A stretch of DNA of 49,714 nt from Candidatus Hadersleviella danica (GCA_016711405.1 JADJSZ010000044.1:1-49714); one strand, 5' to 3'; counted from the first letter of the stretch, positions 23,286-32,212 are shown. The notes: generated from the sequence alone by a model not told the origin. Numbers and translations: made by a program.

Positions 23286-24410
23286 ATGAATCAATCTAAC
23301 CAACCTGTCCCTACTTTAAGCAATGAATTTATTTTGCGATTAATTGGTGGCATTGTTACCGCCATCGTATTTGGCATTTTCGGCTCCCCTCTGGCCGATT
23401 ATGTGCAACAGCGTTCCATGCCGTTTGTCATTCTCCTCGGGCTGATGGGCTTCCTCACGGGCATCATTCTGACCCCTTATTTCACAACACGGCCGCTTCG
23501 TCACATCCGCAACAGCCTCGTCCACATGGCCCCCGAACGGCTCATTGCTGTCTTGCTCGGTGTGCTAACAGGCTTGTTGGCGGGGGGGCTGTTCTCCATT
23601 CCCCTCTCGTTTTTGCCTTCCCCCTTTCGAGAAATCATGCCCCTTGCTTCGGTCATCGTCCTCAGCTATCTCAGCTCGGTCATTTTTATGTTGCGGCAAA
23701 ACGATTTGCGCTCCTTTGTGAATGCCATCTCTCCCAGCCCCAGCCAGCAAGCCAAAAGCCAAGTAAACCTGCCCGATGAGGATTATGTGTTGCTGGATAC
23801 GAGCGTGATTATTGACGGCCGTATCACCGATGTGAGCAAAACGGGCTTTATGCGCTCCACCCTGCTCATCCCCAGCTTTATTTTGCGCGAATTGCAACAC
23901 ATTGCCGATAGCGCCGACCATTTGCGACGCAATCGCGGCCGTCGTGGGCTAGATGTGTTGGGCATTCTCCAAAACGAATCCCCCATCCCCGTGCGCATCA
24001 CCGACATGGACACCCCCAATGCCCGCGATGCTGATAGCAAACTGGTGGTGCTGGCCAAAGAGTTGCGTTGCCCCATTATGACCAACGACTACAACTTGAA
24101 TCGGGTGGCGGAATTGCAAGGGGTTACCGTCTTGAATATCAACGACTTGGCCAACGCTGTTAAAGCGGCCTATTTGCCCGGCGAAGCGTTGCATGTGCGG
24201 GTCATTCAGGAAGGGCGCGAAGTGGGGCAGGGGATTGGCTATTTAGAAGATGGCACGATGGTGGTTGTTGAAGACGGCCAGAATCGGCTCAACCAACAAG
24301 TGAATGTGGTTGTGACCAAGGTGCTACAAACCACGGCCGGCCGTATGGTTTTTGCCCGCTTCCCCACCTCGGGCGAAATAGACACCCGCCGCCCCACACG
24401 AGAACGTTAG
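23286..24410 (+). CDS. YacL-type PIN/TRAM domain membrane protein
   Basis: A 374-residue protein with four hydrophobic helices in the first 140 residues, a PIN nuclease domain and a C-terminal TRAM domain, the YacL architecture. The PIN start DYVLLDTSVIIDGRITDV (about residues 167-184) gives the first acidic residues. RRGLDVL, NARDADSKLVVLAKEL and IMTNDYNLNRVAELQGV give the others, so an active RNase site is likely. The TRAM domain begins LPGEALHVRVIQEGREVGQGIGYL. The family is linked to RNA turnover at the membrane. No ribosome site is evident before the ATG. Followed at once by a terminator. Confidence 0.93.
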   Translation: MNQSNQPVPTLSNEFILRLIGGIVTAIVFGIFGSPLADYVQQRSMPFVILLGLMGFLTGIILTPYFTTRPLRHIRNSLVHMAPERLIAVLLGVLTGLLAGGLFSIPLSFLPSPFREIMPLASVIVLSYLSSVIFMLRQNDLRSFVNAISPSPSQQAKSQVNLPDEDYVLLDTSVIIDGRITDVSKTGFMRSTLLIPSFILRELQHIADSADHLRRNRGRRGLDVLGILQNESPIPVRITDMDTPNARDADSKLVVLAKELRCPIMTNDYNLNRVAELQGVTVLNINDLANAVKAAYLPGEALHVRVIQEGREVGQGIGYLEDGTMVVVEDGQNRLNQQVNVVVTKVLQTTAGRMVFARFPTSGEIDTRRPTRER

Positions 24411-24414
24411 GTTT

Positions 24415-24448
24415 ACCTGAATAAATCGCTTGATTCAGGTCTTGTTTT
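24415..24448 (+). terminator. Intrinsic terminator after the PIN/TRAM gene
   Basis: ACCTGAAT pairs with ATTCAGGT (10-nt loop), then CTTGTTTT. It lies 4 nt after the stop codon. Confidence 0.75.
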
Positions 24449-24610
24449 AACGCAATGTCGCAAGTGAGTTGAAGTTGCGTTTAAGCCAAAATCAAGTTTT
24501 ATTGCAAAAAGGCAAAAGAACAAAAAAGCAAAGTTGCTTGAGAAAAATTCCTTCACCAAAAAATCTTTGCATCATGGCTCTTTTGCCCTTTTGTTTTAAA
24601 AAATTTCTTC

Positions 24611-24765
24611 TAAGGCCATTCCCCAAATTTTAACTATCCTGTGGGGTGAAGGTTTTTAGGCACGAATTTCACGAATGACTCGAATCTATTTCGTGTCATT
24701 CGTAAAATTTGTGCAATTCGTGTCTGATTTTAACCTGATTGGATAATTATTTTTGGGCAACGACA
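24611..24765 (+). repeat. 155-bp interspersed element, copy A
   Basis: TAAGGCCATTCCCCAAATTT, then AACTATCCTGTGGGG, then ACGAATTTCACGAATGACTC facing TTCGTGTCATTCGTAAAATT and ATTCGTGTCT, then TTAACCTGATTGGATAATTA. The same order of blocks occurs at 37495-37652. The central part is an inverted repeat (CACGAAT../..ATTCGTG). The 24449-24610 stretch before it is AT-rich with no gene. Confidence 0.88.
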
Positions 24766-24825
24766 TAATCTGCGAAAAGCCCACTTTCCATAATTGTCAT
24801 TCTTAGCGCACAGGGCAAAAAGGGG

Positions 24826-25446
24826 CTAACGCCAAGGCACATGGGGAATAAAACGAGGCACGCGCTGTTGGTAAGTGGCATAGGCTTCTCCAAACTGGGC
24901 GAGGAGCCGCTTTTCCTCATAAATTGAACCGATGATGAAATAAATGGTGAACGCCACGGCCATCGTTAGGCTTCGGACATTCATGCTGGGGTTAGCCCAC
25001 AAAAAGGCCATGCTAAAGGTATAGAGGGGGTGGCGCATCCAACCATACAGCCCTGTCACCACCAATTCATGGGAGAGGGCGGGCGCATCTAAGCGGCGCA
25101 ACGGCCGCCCCGCCACATAATCCATCGCTTGGGTCAGCCCCGCAAAGCTCAGAGCTTGTGTTTTGAGCAGGGAATAGCCTGCGGCCAACACGGCCGCTCC
25201 CCCCACCGCCCAGAACAGCCATCGCCATACTCCACTCACCTCCCAAAGGGGGGTGGTGGGCAACACCCACCAAAAATAAAGCACAGGCAGAAAAGTGAGC
25301 AGGGCAAAGGCGGTGTAGCCAAGGCGGTAGAAAGCGGCCGTTGGCCGTTCCCCTACCCGTTCTGCCATCCAACGTTTAAGCACGGCCGAGGCCGTTAAAC
25401 TATGCACGAGTGCCCACACAAAAAAAGAGAGGAGAAATAAATACAT
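24826..25446 (-). CDS. NnrU/ICMT-like membrane methyltransferase family protein
   Basis: A 206-residue polytopic membrane protein with about six hydrophobic segments (YLFLLSFFVWALVHSLTAS; YTAFALLTFLPVLYFWWVL; WLFWAVGGAAVLAAGYSLL). The C-terminal half has the superfamily core LVVTGLYGWMRHPLYTFSMAFLWANP and EEKRLLAQFGEAYATYQQRVPRFIP, seen in the plus-strand homologue at 20055-20642. The N-terminal FVWALVHSLTAS segment is closer to NnrU-type proteins. Substrate unknown. Transcribed alone on the minus strand; the 24766-24825 end shows no clear terminator. Confidence 0.82.
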   Translation of the reverse strand: MYLFLLSFFVWALVHSLTASAVLKRWMAERVGERPTAAFYRLGYTAFALLTFLPVLYFWWVLPTTPLWEVSGVWRWLFWAVGGAAVLAAGYSLLKTQALSFAGLTQAMDYVAGRPLRRLDAPALSHELVVTGLYGWMRHPLYTFSMAFLWANPSMNVRSLTMAVAFTIYFIIGSIYEEKRLLAQFGEAYATYQQRVPRFIPHVPWR

Positions 25447-25512
25447 GGTCGTTTGTCCGTAATGGTTAGAGATGTGTACAGGTACAGGTTGTATTGGTGA
25501 TTTGAATTTAGG

Positions 25513-25600
25513 GCACGGTTCAAGCTATCTTTACAATTTCGGACTGAGACCGGGGACTTGGGCGTGGAAATCACAATCATTCCAAGTCCCTTGCCCCTTC
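25513..25600. repeat. GGCATGGTTC/GGGACTTGG family, copy 2
   Basis: GGGCACGGTTCAAGCTATCT, TTACAATTTCGGACTGAGAC, GGGGACTTGGGCGTGG, then the inverted CCAAGTCCCTTGCCCC. Header and order match the copies at 22911 and 42299. It lies at the 3' end of the DUF2723 gene. Confidence 0.8.
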
Positions 25601-25605
25601 ACGCC

Positions 25606-27981
25606 TCACTCCACCACCACCTCCCCCAAAATAGTTCGGTCGCCCACCAAATTGCCGTGGCTGTCGTGCTGGTGCAACCGTCGGCCGCTGGTCATCTCAT
25701 ACAGCCCTACCTCGATATAATACCGCCCCGGCGGCAAGTTCGGGTCAATCACCAACCGATACGGGTCAGTCATGCGCTGGCCGGGGAGCCATTTGGGGAA
25801 CCACAGATGGGTGGGCACGGCCCCGCCCAACGGCGTGTAATCGAGCGCGGCCACGGGCACATGATCCAACTGGTTGAGGTGGACAAAGATGGTGTAGCTC
25901 TCTTCGGCGTGGGCGAGTGCCTCCCATTCCAGAAAAATGTTGACCACATCCCCCCGTTGCACGGTCAGCGGCGTTGACCACGGCGCGGCCGTGCGCCGCG
26001 CCCCGTGCCATGCGCTGGCGCGAACCAGCCCCACCCGCTGGCGAAAATTGGCCAAGAGATGGCTCGTGGCGGGTGGGTTTTCTTTGGCCCAAACCACCAG
26101 CGGTGGCAATTCGAGGAGGAGGCCACTATCGGCATCGGCCGAAAGGTTGTGGAAACGTACACGGGCGGGGTAGCTCCCCGCTGGCAAATCGTGGGGCAGG
26201 GCAAAATCAAACCGCTCCACAATCACCTCGGCCGCTTCCCACACAGGCGTAATGAGATGGGTGTCGGTCGTGAAAGGGTAGCTGATTTCGCCCACTTGCA
26301 GGATAGGGGCATAATAGCTGGTGGTGGTTAGGGGTAGGCGCATGGCCAAGGTGAAGGGTACAAAATCGCCCGCCGTGGCTTCCTCTGGCCAGCCATAGCC
26401 CACAATTTCGATGCCCTCGCCACTGGCGGCCACGGCCGTCAATTCCTCGGGCACACTTGTGTCACCCGGCTCGACTACTTGGTAGAATGCCCCCCTCGGC
26501 CGCAGGCGGAAGCCCACCCCCACAATTTCGCGCCGATAGCTGTTCAGGTAGACGGGGCCGCCCGGCAGGTAGTTAAACACGCTGGGCAACCACGGCTCGG
26601 CGGCCGAGACGAACAACGGCCGTACATCCGCCTCCTCTGGCCACCGCTTTTCCACCAGTTGGGTGTACCACAACGGGGTCATAAACTCCCAGTTATTGAG
26701 CAAAACCACCCCCTCTCCTTGCCCCGCAAACTGCTCAAACACAGTTTCCACATGCCGCGCCCCCTCGTCGTACTGGCGCAGGGAGATGAGGGGGGCGGTG
26801 GAGAAAGTGTGGAATAAGAAGTAAGTAGTAAGTAGTAAATAGTAAGTAGTGCTGAGTGCTGAGTGCTGAGTGCTGAGTGACGCATTCTCCTCTGCTCCTC
26901 TGCTCCTCTGCCCCTCTGCCTGAACGGCTAAAGCCGTTACTACGAGCCACAGCCCTGCCCCCGCCAACACCCCCACCAGCACCAACAGCCCCAAGCTATA
27001 CGCCATAATATCCTGCGCTTTGAGGCTGAGGATGAAGGCGTAGTTGGTGGCGAAGGCGAGGGTGAGGAGCGCGGCCGTGGGGCGGCTAGTCGGCCGTCGC
27101 CAAAGCTGGACGAGGCCGAACAGGGCGAGGAGGGCGACAGGCACGGCCGCCCAACTGAAGTTAATCCGCACAATGCTGGCGAACACGACCAAGCGCAGGG
27201 GGTGGTCGGCGAGGGTGTAGTAGGGCAGACTGTCGCTCAGGCCCCGCGCCAGCACATGGGCGGAAAAGCCCTCCCACGTGTTCATCGTTTGCGGCCAAAA
27301 AGCATCTAGCTGGGGGCTACGCCACGGGAAGTAGAGGAAAAGGCTCAGGCCGAGCAGGGCGCAGGCGAACATGGCCAGCAGGGTGCGCCATTCGCGCCAA
27401 ATGGTCGGCCGTTGCCAGACCACGAACACGGCGTAAGCGGGGAAGCTGAACACTGTCAGGGGGTGGTGGGTGACACCCAGCCCCGCGCTGAGGCAAAAGA
27501 GGAACAGCCAACGCTGGTTGTTTGTGGCCGCCCATGAGGTGAGTAGGTAGAGGTTGAGGGCAAGAAAAGCGGCCGTCCAGATGTGCGGGTTGGCATGCAT
27601 ACTGTGTTGCCAATGGTTAACCCCTGTGCCGACCAGCAAGGTGGTGGCCACGGCCGCCCATCGCCCACCCCCCGTGCGCCACACTGTGCCCCCCGCACAC
27701 ACGGCCGCGATGGTTCCCCCCACGGCCGCCAGCAAGTGCATCCGCCACGCAATGCTCCCCAATGGCACGATGGTTTGCCATAACTTGCCCAGCAGGGTAA
27801 AGAAAGCATAGCCGGGCGGGTGGGCAACACCCAGCACATGGGCGACGTAGGTGTATTCGGTGGGGTCGCCCAGCACGGGGTACTGGGCAAGGGTGGCGGC
27901 GTACAGCCCAAGGAGGAGGACGGCCGTCAGGGGCAAAAACAGCTTGTTTAGAGGAGATGGAGGTTGGCTTGAATTACTCAT
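25606..27981 (-). CDS. DUF2723 family polytopic membrane protein with in-frame repeat insertion
   Basis: A 791-residue protein. The N-terminal half is a GT-C-like membrane domain with about ten helices; GDPTEYTYVAHVLGVAHPPGYAFF (about residues 37-60) is the DUF2723 signature, and the D and HPPGY residues are the presumed active region of protein or lipid glycosylation enzymes. The C-terminal half (from about residue 395) is a soluble extracytoplasmic region rich in beta-strand, with LRQYDEGARHVETVFEQFAGQGE and two jelly-roll-like stretches. Residues about 346-388 (QRSRGAEENASLSTQHSAL..) are encoded by short-period repeats and look like an insertion just between the last helices. Transferase function is inferred, not shown. 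Confidence 0.85.
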   Translation of the reverse strand: MSNSSQPPSPLNKLFLPLTAVLLLGLYAATLAQYPVLGDPTEYTYVAHVLGVAHPPGYAFFTLLGKLWQTIVPLGSIAWRMHLLAAVGGTIAAVCAGGTVWRTGGGRWAAVATTLLVGTGVNHWQHSMHANPHIWTAAFLALNLYLLTSWAATNNQRWLFLFCLSAGLGVTHHPLTVFSFPAYAVFVVWQRPTIWREWRTLLAMFACALLGLSLFLYFPWRSPQLDAFWPQTMNTWEGFSAHVLARGLSDSLPYYTLADHPLRLVVFASIVRINFSWAAVPVALLALFGLVQLWRRPTSRPTAALLTLAFATNYAFILSLKAQDIMAYSLGLLVLVGVLAGAGLWLVVTALAVQAEGQRSRGAEENASLSTQHSALSTTYYLLLTTYFLFHTFSTAPLISLRQYDEGARHVETVFEQFAGQGEGVVLLNNWEFMTPLWYTQLVEKRWPEEADVRPLFVSAAEPWLPSVFNYLPGGPVYLNSYRREIVGVGFRLRPRGAFYQVVEPGDTSVPEELTAVAASGEGIEIVGYGWPEEATAGDFVPFTLAMRLPLTTTSYYAPILQVGEISYPFTTDTHLITPVWEAAEVIVERFDFALPHDLPAGSYPARVRFHNLSADADSGLLLELPPLVVWAKENPPATSHLLANFRQRVGLVRASAWHGARRTAAPWSTPLTVQRGDVVNIFLEWEALAHAEESYTIFVHLNQLDHVPVAALDYTPLGGAVPTHLWFPKWLPGQRMTDPYRLVIDPNLPPGRYYIEVGLYEMTSGRRLHQHDSHGNLVGDRTILGEVVVE
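26818..26946. repeat. Short-period repeat block inside the DUF2723 coding sequence
   Basis: In plus-strand order: AAGTAAGTAGTAAGTAGTAA (7-nt period), then four copies of TGCTGAG (26850-26878), then three of CTCCTCTG (26887-26910), then the AACGGCTAAAGCCG hairpin with TTACTAC (26922-26944). All unit types are otherwise intergenic in this window. The block keeps the reading frame (43 codons). Confidence 0.85.
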
Positions 27982-28043
27982 AAAAGGTCAATCGCTATTA
28001 TAGCCAATAACGAGTAACCATTAACGAATAACCCCCTTGAGGC

Positions 28044-28087
28044 AAAAAAATAGGTGGCAGGTGCATCGGGCGATGTCCTTACCACCT
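28044..28087 (-). terminator. Intrinsic terminator after the Tat-signal gene
   Basis: Minus strand: AGGTGG and CCACCT enclose an inner CATCG/CGATG hairpin and an AGG/CCT stem, followed by ATTTTTTT. It ends the 28182-29237 transcript upstream of the DUF2723 gene. Confidence 0.8.
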
Positions 28088-28138
28088 CGGGAGGGAGCCT
28101 AAGAAGGATTATAGCACGGCCGTAAAAGCGTGCAATAA

Positions 28139-28181
28139 AAATTAGTAATTGGTAATTAGCAATTACTAATTGCCAATTACC
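28139..28181. repeat. Foldback element, AATTGGTAATTAG type
   Basis: AATTAGTAATTGGTAATTAG pairs with CTAATTGCCAATTACC around CAATTA. It abuts the stop codon of the Tat-signal gene. Confidence 0.75.
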
Positions 28182-29237
28182 CTATCCCAGCCCGTGTTTT
28201 TCTTTGTACTCGTTGATGAGTTGTTGGATGATGCGGCGATTGTCCACGGCCGAGCCGAGGCGCACCACCATCTCATCCTCGTACACCTGCTTGGCCGCTT
28301 GGGCTTTGTTGACCACCTGCTGGGCGGGCACAAGCGCTTGTTCGCGGAGCGGGGCGATGAGCCGCTGGGTGAAGGCGGGGGCGCTGGTGGGTGACTCTTT
28401 GGCCAGCCACACATCGAGCGGTTGGGCGATATTGGTGCGGATGCCCGCAATGGTGTTGGGGGTTTCGCGCATCAAATCGGTCAGGGCGGACATGACTTGG
28501 ATGGCCGTGCGCCCCATCCCAAAGGGAAGCCAGCGCAAAATTGCGTCAAACCACTCTTGGAGCATGTCGAGCAGGGGGGCGGCGCGTTCGACGGCCGTTT
28601 GCAACATCTGCTCGAAGAGTTGGTAATAGCTTTCGATTTTGCTGGTGTGGCTGGCCAACCACGAACGGCCGCTTTCCAGCAGGGGCAAATGCCCCTCAAA
28701 CTCATCGAGGCGCAGCGAACCAAGCGAGAGGCCATCGGTTAAGCTGGGCAAATCGCCCACCAAATTGGTGAACGCCTCGCCCAAACTGGCAATGCCCGCC
28801 GCCACTTTGTCGCCCAATTCGAGCCGGTCTAGCTGTTCGTATAGCCCCATCAAACCCGCCAAAACGGTCAGGCGTTGGGTGCTATCGGCCAATTCCTGTT
28901 GCAGTTGTAATTCAACGGCCGTGGCCTCGCCGCGCCCTTGATCTAGGGTGGTGAGGCGGCGGTTGGCGGCATCGAGAGCCGCTTGGAGGCGCATGTTTTC
29001 CGCTTGGCAACTGACAAGTTGACCGTACAGTTCGGAGGGATTGGCGGACGGGGTGGCCAAGGTGGTGGCCGAAACGGCCGTGGGGCTACTCCCTGTCACT
29101 ATCTCGGCTGTTTCCCCGCCCAAAAATTTAGGAGCCAGCCAGCCAGCCCCCACACCCGTGGCAGTTGCGGCCGTGCCCCACGCCACCATCTGCAAAAAAC
29201 GACGACGATTGGAATTGGGTTCTTCTTGTTCAGACAT
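28182..29237 (-). CDS. Tat-exported coiled-coil hypothetical protein
   Basis: A 351-residue protein with a twin-arginine signal, NRRRFLQMVAWGTAATATGVGAGWLAP (about residues 10-36), so it is exported folded or cofactor-loaded, or the motif simply targets the membrane. A Thr/Ser/Ala linker follows, then a coiled coil at about 68-125 (CQAENMRLQAALDAANRRLTTL..ELQLQQELADSTQRL). The remaining 220 residues are helical and amphipathic with LEQL/LDML heptad-like patterns. I see no catalytic motif and do not recognise a family. Similar proteins with an RRRFL signal plus coiled coil are annotated as hypothetical in Chloroflexota. A CAAGGAGAAG ribosome site precedes the ATG. Confidence 0.75.
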   Translation of the reverse strand: MSEQEEPNSNRRRFLQMVAWGTAATATGVGAGWLAPKFLGGETAEIVTGSSPTAVSATTLATPSANPSELYGQLVSCQAENMRLQAALDAANRRLTTLDQGRGEATAVELQLQQELADSTQRLTVLAGLMGLYEQLDRLELGDKVAAGIASLGEAFTNLVGDLPSLTDGLSLGSLRLDEFEGHLPLLESGRSWLASHTSKIESYYQLFEQMLQTAVERAAPLLDMLQEWFDAILRWLPFGMGRTAIQVMSALTDLMRETPNTIAGIRTNIAQPLDVWLAKESPTSAPAFTQRLIAPLREQALVPAQQVVNKAQAAKQVYEDEMVVRLGSAVDNRRIIQQLINEYKEKHGLG

Positions 29238-29257
29238 GCGCTTCTCCTTGGTTTTGC

Positions 29258-29326
29258 AGAGGAGCAGAGGAGCGGAGGGGAGCCACCACTAACTACTAAC
29301 CACTACTCACTAACCACTACTCTTCC
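29258..29326. repeat. Short-period arrays GAGGAGCA and ACTAACCACTA at era 3' end
   Basis: AGAGGAGCAGAGGAGCGGAG then CACTAACTACTAACCACTAC repeated. The complement of the last unit (TAGTGGTTAGTGAG) supplies the stop codon of era. Confidence 0.7.
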
Positions 29327-30394
29327 TGCCAATAGCCAAAACTCTTCAACTGTGCTTCGTTTTGCCGCCATTTGGGGGCCACTTTGACCCATAAATTGAG
29401 GAAAACGTGCTTTTCGAGCAAGCCTTCGATTTGTTTGCGGGCGGCACGGCCGATGCTCTTCAACTGTTGGCCGCCAGCCCCAATGACAATTTGTTTGTGG
29501 CTTGGTTTCTCTACGTAAATCGTCGCCTCAATGCGCAACGGCTCATCTTCTTCTTTGAATTGGGTGATAATGACGGCCGAGCCGTGCGGAATCTCATCCC
29601 GCAATTGGAGCAAGACTTGCTCGCGAATAAATTCGGCCGCAATGTCGCGCACAAACGTCTCGGTGATTTGTTCCTCGGGGTAGTAGCGCGGGCCTGCGGG
29701 CAAATTGTCGAGGATGAGTTGGTATAGCTCAGGTAGCCCCGTTTTGCGCTCGGCTGAGAAAAAGAGCCATGCCACATCTTCGGGAACCAGTTCACGGTAG
29801 GCAATGGTGCGCTCCAGCACGAGGGCGGGCGGCACCAAATCATTTTGTTCATGGCCAAATGATTTTGCCGTTGGCCGAGGAGACCACGGCCGCTAACGCC
29901 TTGTCTTCTTCGCCCGGCGGGGTGCTGGCATCCACCAACCACAGCACAATATCGGCATCGTTGAGTGCTTCAGTGGCGCGGGCGAACATCATTTCGTCCA
30001 GTTTGTGCGCCGCTTTGGGCAAAATGCCCGGCGTATCCACAAACACAATCTGGTGGTCGGCTTCGGTGATGATGCCGAGTTGGGCGAGGCGGGTTGTTTG
30101 CGGCCGTGGCGAAACAATGGCGATTTTCTGCTTCAGCAAGGCGTTCAGCAGGGTGCTTTTGCCCACATTGGGGCGGCCGACCACCGCCACAAAGCCCGAT
30201 TTGTGCCCTTCAGGCAACTCTTTGGTTTCGGGGTCATTCAGCGGGGTGATGAGTTGGAATTCGTCATCTTCCTCAAGTAGCTCATCCTCATCCTCGAGAA
30301 ACTCGTCGCCCTCATCGAGCAACTCGTCGCTGTCATCGAGTAGCTCCTCATCATCAAATAAGTCATCGTCATTCAGAAATTGTTCATTTGTCAT
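29317..30394 (-). CDS. era: GTPase Era with acidic N-terminal extension (two apparent indel errors)
   Basis: A ribosome-assembly GTPase that binds the 3' end of 16S rRNA through its KH domain. After an unusual 60-residue Asp/Glu-rich lead, the G1 motif GRPNVGKS is near residue 73, then RPQTTR (G2), DTPG (G3) and, after repair, NKID (G4). The C-terminal KH domain shows HKQIVIGAGGQQLKSIGRAAR. The frame breaks at 29846-29860. Restoring one T to ATCATTTGG and one T to AAAATGATTTGG yields IILAMNKIDLVPPALV, the exact G4 region, so sequencing error is far likelier than gene loss. Repaired length about 359 aa. The start lies 3 nt after the histidine kinase stop, so the genes are cotranscribed. Confidence 0.92.
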
Positions 30395-30397
30395 GGG

Positions 30398-32212
30398 TCA
30401 TTTGTCCGCTTGGCTCATTGCTCCTTGTTCATTGTTAATTGTTAAAGGCAAGTGTAGCGTAAAAGTGGCTCCTTGGTCGGGTTCGCTTTGCACGGTAATA
30501 TCGCCGCCCAACATTTGGGCGTAGTGGCGGCTGATGGCCAGCCCCAACCCTGTGCCGCCATATTTGCGGGTGGTGGAGCTATCCGCTTGGGTGAAGGGGC
30601 GGAAAATTTTGGCCGCTTGCTCGGCCGTCAGCCCAATGCCCGTGTCGGCCACATGGATAATCAGCGCGGCCGTGTCGCGCTCTATGGTCAAGCGCACTTG
30701 CCCTTGGTGGGTAAATTTGGCCGCATTGTTGAGCAAGTTGGTCAAAATCTGCTTGAGCTTGAGTTCGTCGGTCCAAATACGGCCGATGTCGGCCGTGCAG
30801 GCCACCGTTAACTCATTCTCATTGCGGGTCATCAACGGGGTCAGCGTCATCACAATGGCCTGCACCATGTGGCACACATCCACCTCCTCCCAGTGCAACT
30901 CCATCTTGCCCGCCTCAATTTTAGAAATGTCCAGCACATCGTTGATGAGGGCGAGGAGGAGCCGCCCCGAGGTTTTGATTTTGTGCAGGTCGGCCGCATA
31001 CGCCTCTAACTCATCCGCTTCGGCTTCTTCGTGGAGCAGTTCGGCATAGCCAATGATGGCGTTCAGCGGGGTACGTAACTCGTGGCTGATATTGGCCAAA
31101 AAGGCACTTTTGGCCTTGTTGGCCGCTTCCGCCTCCTCTTTGGCCGTTTGCAGGGCGCGGGCATACTCATACCGCTCGGTGATTTCGCGGGACATGCCTG
31201 TGAAGCCCGTGATTTGGCCACGGCCGTTGCGAATTGGGTTGAGCGACACATCGTAAACGCGCAATTTGCCGGCCGCGTGAACTTGCATCTCCGCTTGCAC
31301 CCGCTCGCCTGTGAAGACACGCTGGTAAAGGGGAAGCCACAACGCTTGTACTTGGGGGGCGAATCCTTCCAACAAGTGATCCCCGACACTTTTTTCGACC
31401 CCATAGGCAATTTTAACGGCTAACTGAAAGTAGGGATTATGGGTCAGGATATTGTAATCGGTATCGGCCGACCAAATCGCCTCTTGGCGGGTATCTATTA
31501 GGGAGCGCAGGTTCGATTCGTTGTGCGCCAACTGCTCATTGAGCCGTACAAGGGGCTGGAAAAGCTCTTCGCGCAGGTGCGCTTGGGTGAGCAATACGCT
31601 GGTAATGGTAAAAGCGACTGCGCCGACAGGGTAGGGGTTGGTCACTGGGCTGAGAATGGCCAGAATGGACACCAACATAAAGGTGGTGATGAGCGGATAG
31701 AGGTAGCCTTTGCCGTAACGCCACGCCCAATAAGTGGCCCAAATGATAAAGATGTAGCCGTAGGCGAAAATGGCATAGCCGATGGGGGTAAAATTGTAGG
31801 CAATGGTTCCGATTTCGGTGGCTCGGATATTGGTAATGACCATTTCGCGGGGGAAAAGCGCGATATAGGTGATGCTGAGCAGAACCCACATGACCACGGC
31901 CGCCCGAAATCGCTTACTTTGGAGCCGCCCCGTGTGGACGGCGGTCATCCACAAAATCATCATGCTCCCCGTCGCCACAGCCAGCCCATTGCCAAACACA
32001 AACGGCTTGGTCCATGTCCGCAATACCACCGAGACATAAATGAGCAGAACCATGACCGACCAAAACAGCGCCACCGAAAGGTAGAGAAGCAACTGTTGGT
32101 TGCGCGGCTGGCGCCACCCCTGCCAAATAACCAACCACGACATGGCCACGTTAATAATCGCGGCCGTCGAAGTGAGCGAAATACCGATGAGGGAAAGAGG
32201 CAGAAGAGTCAT
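30398..32212 (-). CDS. Membrane sensor histidine kinase (7TM-like, PAS, HisKA, HATPase)
   Basis: A 604-residue protein. The first 225 residues form about seven hydrophobic helices, resembling the 7TM sensor module of histidine kinases. A PAS domain follows (about 235-350; SLIDTRQEAIWSADTDYNILTHN..ITGFTGMSREITER), then a short coiled coil and the HisKA box ANISHELRTPLNAIIGYAELL with the phospho-accepting His near residue 377. The HATPase domain has NLLNNAAKF (N box), HVADTGIGL (G1) and GGTGLGLAISRHYAQMLGGDI (G2). No receiver domain or response regulator is adjacent; the downstream partner is era. The last residues (INNEQGAMSQADK) come from a short-period ACAATGAACAA-type repeat. Confidence 0.93.
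   Translation of the reverse strand: MTLLPLSLIGISLTSTAAIINVAMSWLVIWQGWRQPRNQQLLLYLSVALFWSVMVLLIYVSVVLRTWTKPFVFGNGLAVATGSMMILWMTAVHTGRLQSKRFRAAVVMWVLLSITYIALFPREMVITNIRATEIGTIAYNFTPIGYAIFAYGYIFIIWATYWAWRYGKGYLYPLITTFMLVSILAILSPVTNPYPVGAVAFTITSVLLTQAHLREELFQPLVRLNEQLAHNESNLRSLIDTRQEAIWSADTDYNILTHNPYFQLAVKIAYGVEKSVGDHLLEGFAPQVQALWLPLYQRVFTGERVQAEMQVHAAGKLRVYDVSLNPIRNGRGQITGFTGMSREITERYEYARALQTAKEEAEAANKAKSAFLANISHELRTPLNAIIGYAELLHEEAEADELEAYAADLHKIKTSGRLLLALINDVLDISKIEAGKMELHWEEVDVCHMVQAIVMTLTPLMTRNENELTVACTADIGRIWTDELKLKQILTNLLNNAAKFTHQGQVRLTIERDTAALIIHVADTGIGLTAEQAAKIFRPFTQADSSTTRKYGGTGLGLAISRHYAQMLGGDITVQSEPDQGATFTLHLPLTINNEQGAMSQADK

Noticed and set aside
24449..24610. Small gene in the AT-rich gap
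   Set aside because: No frame of useful length with a start signal; composition is non-coding.
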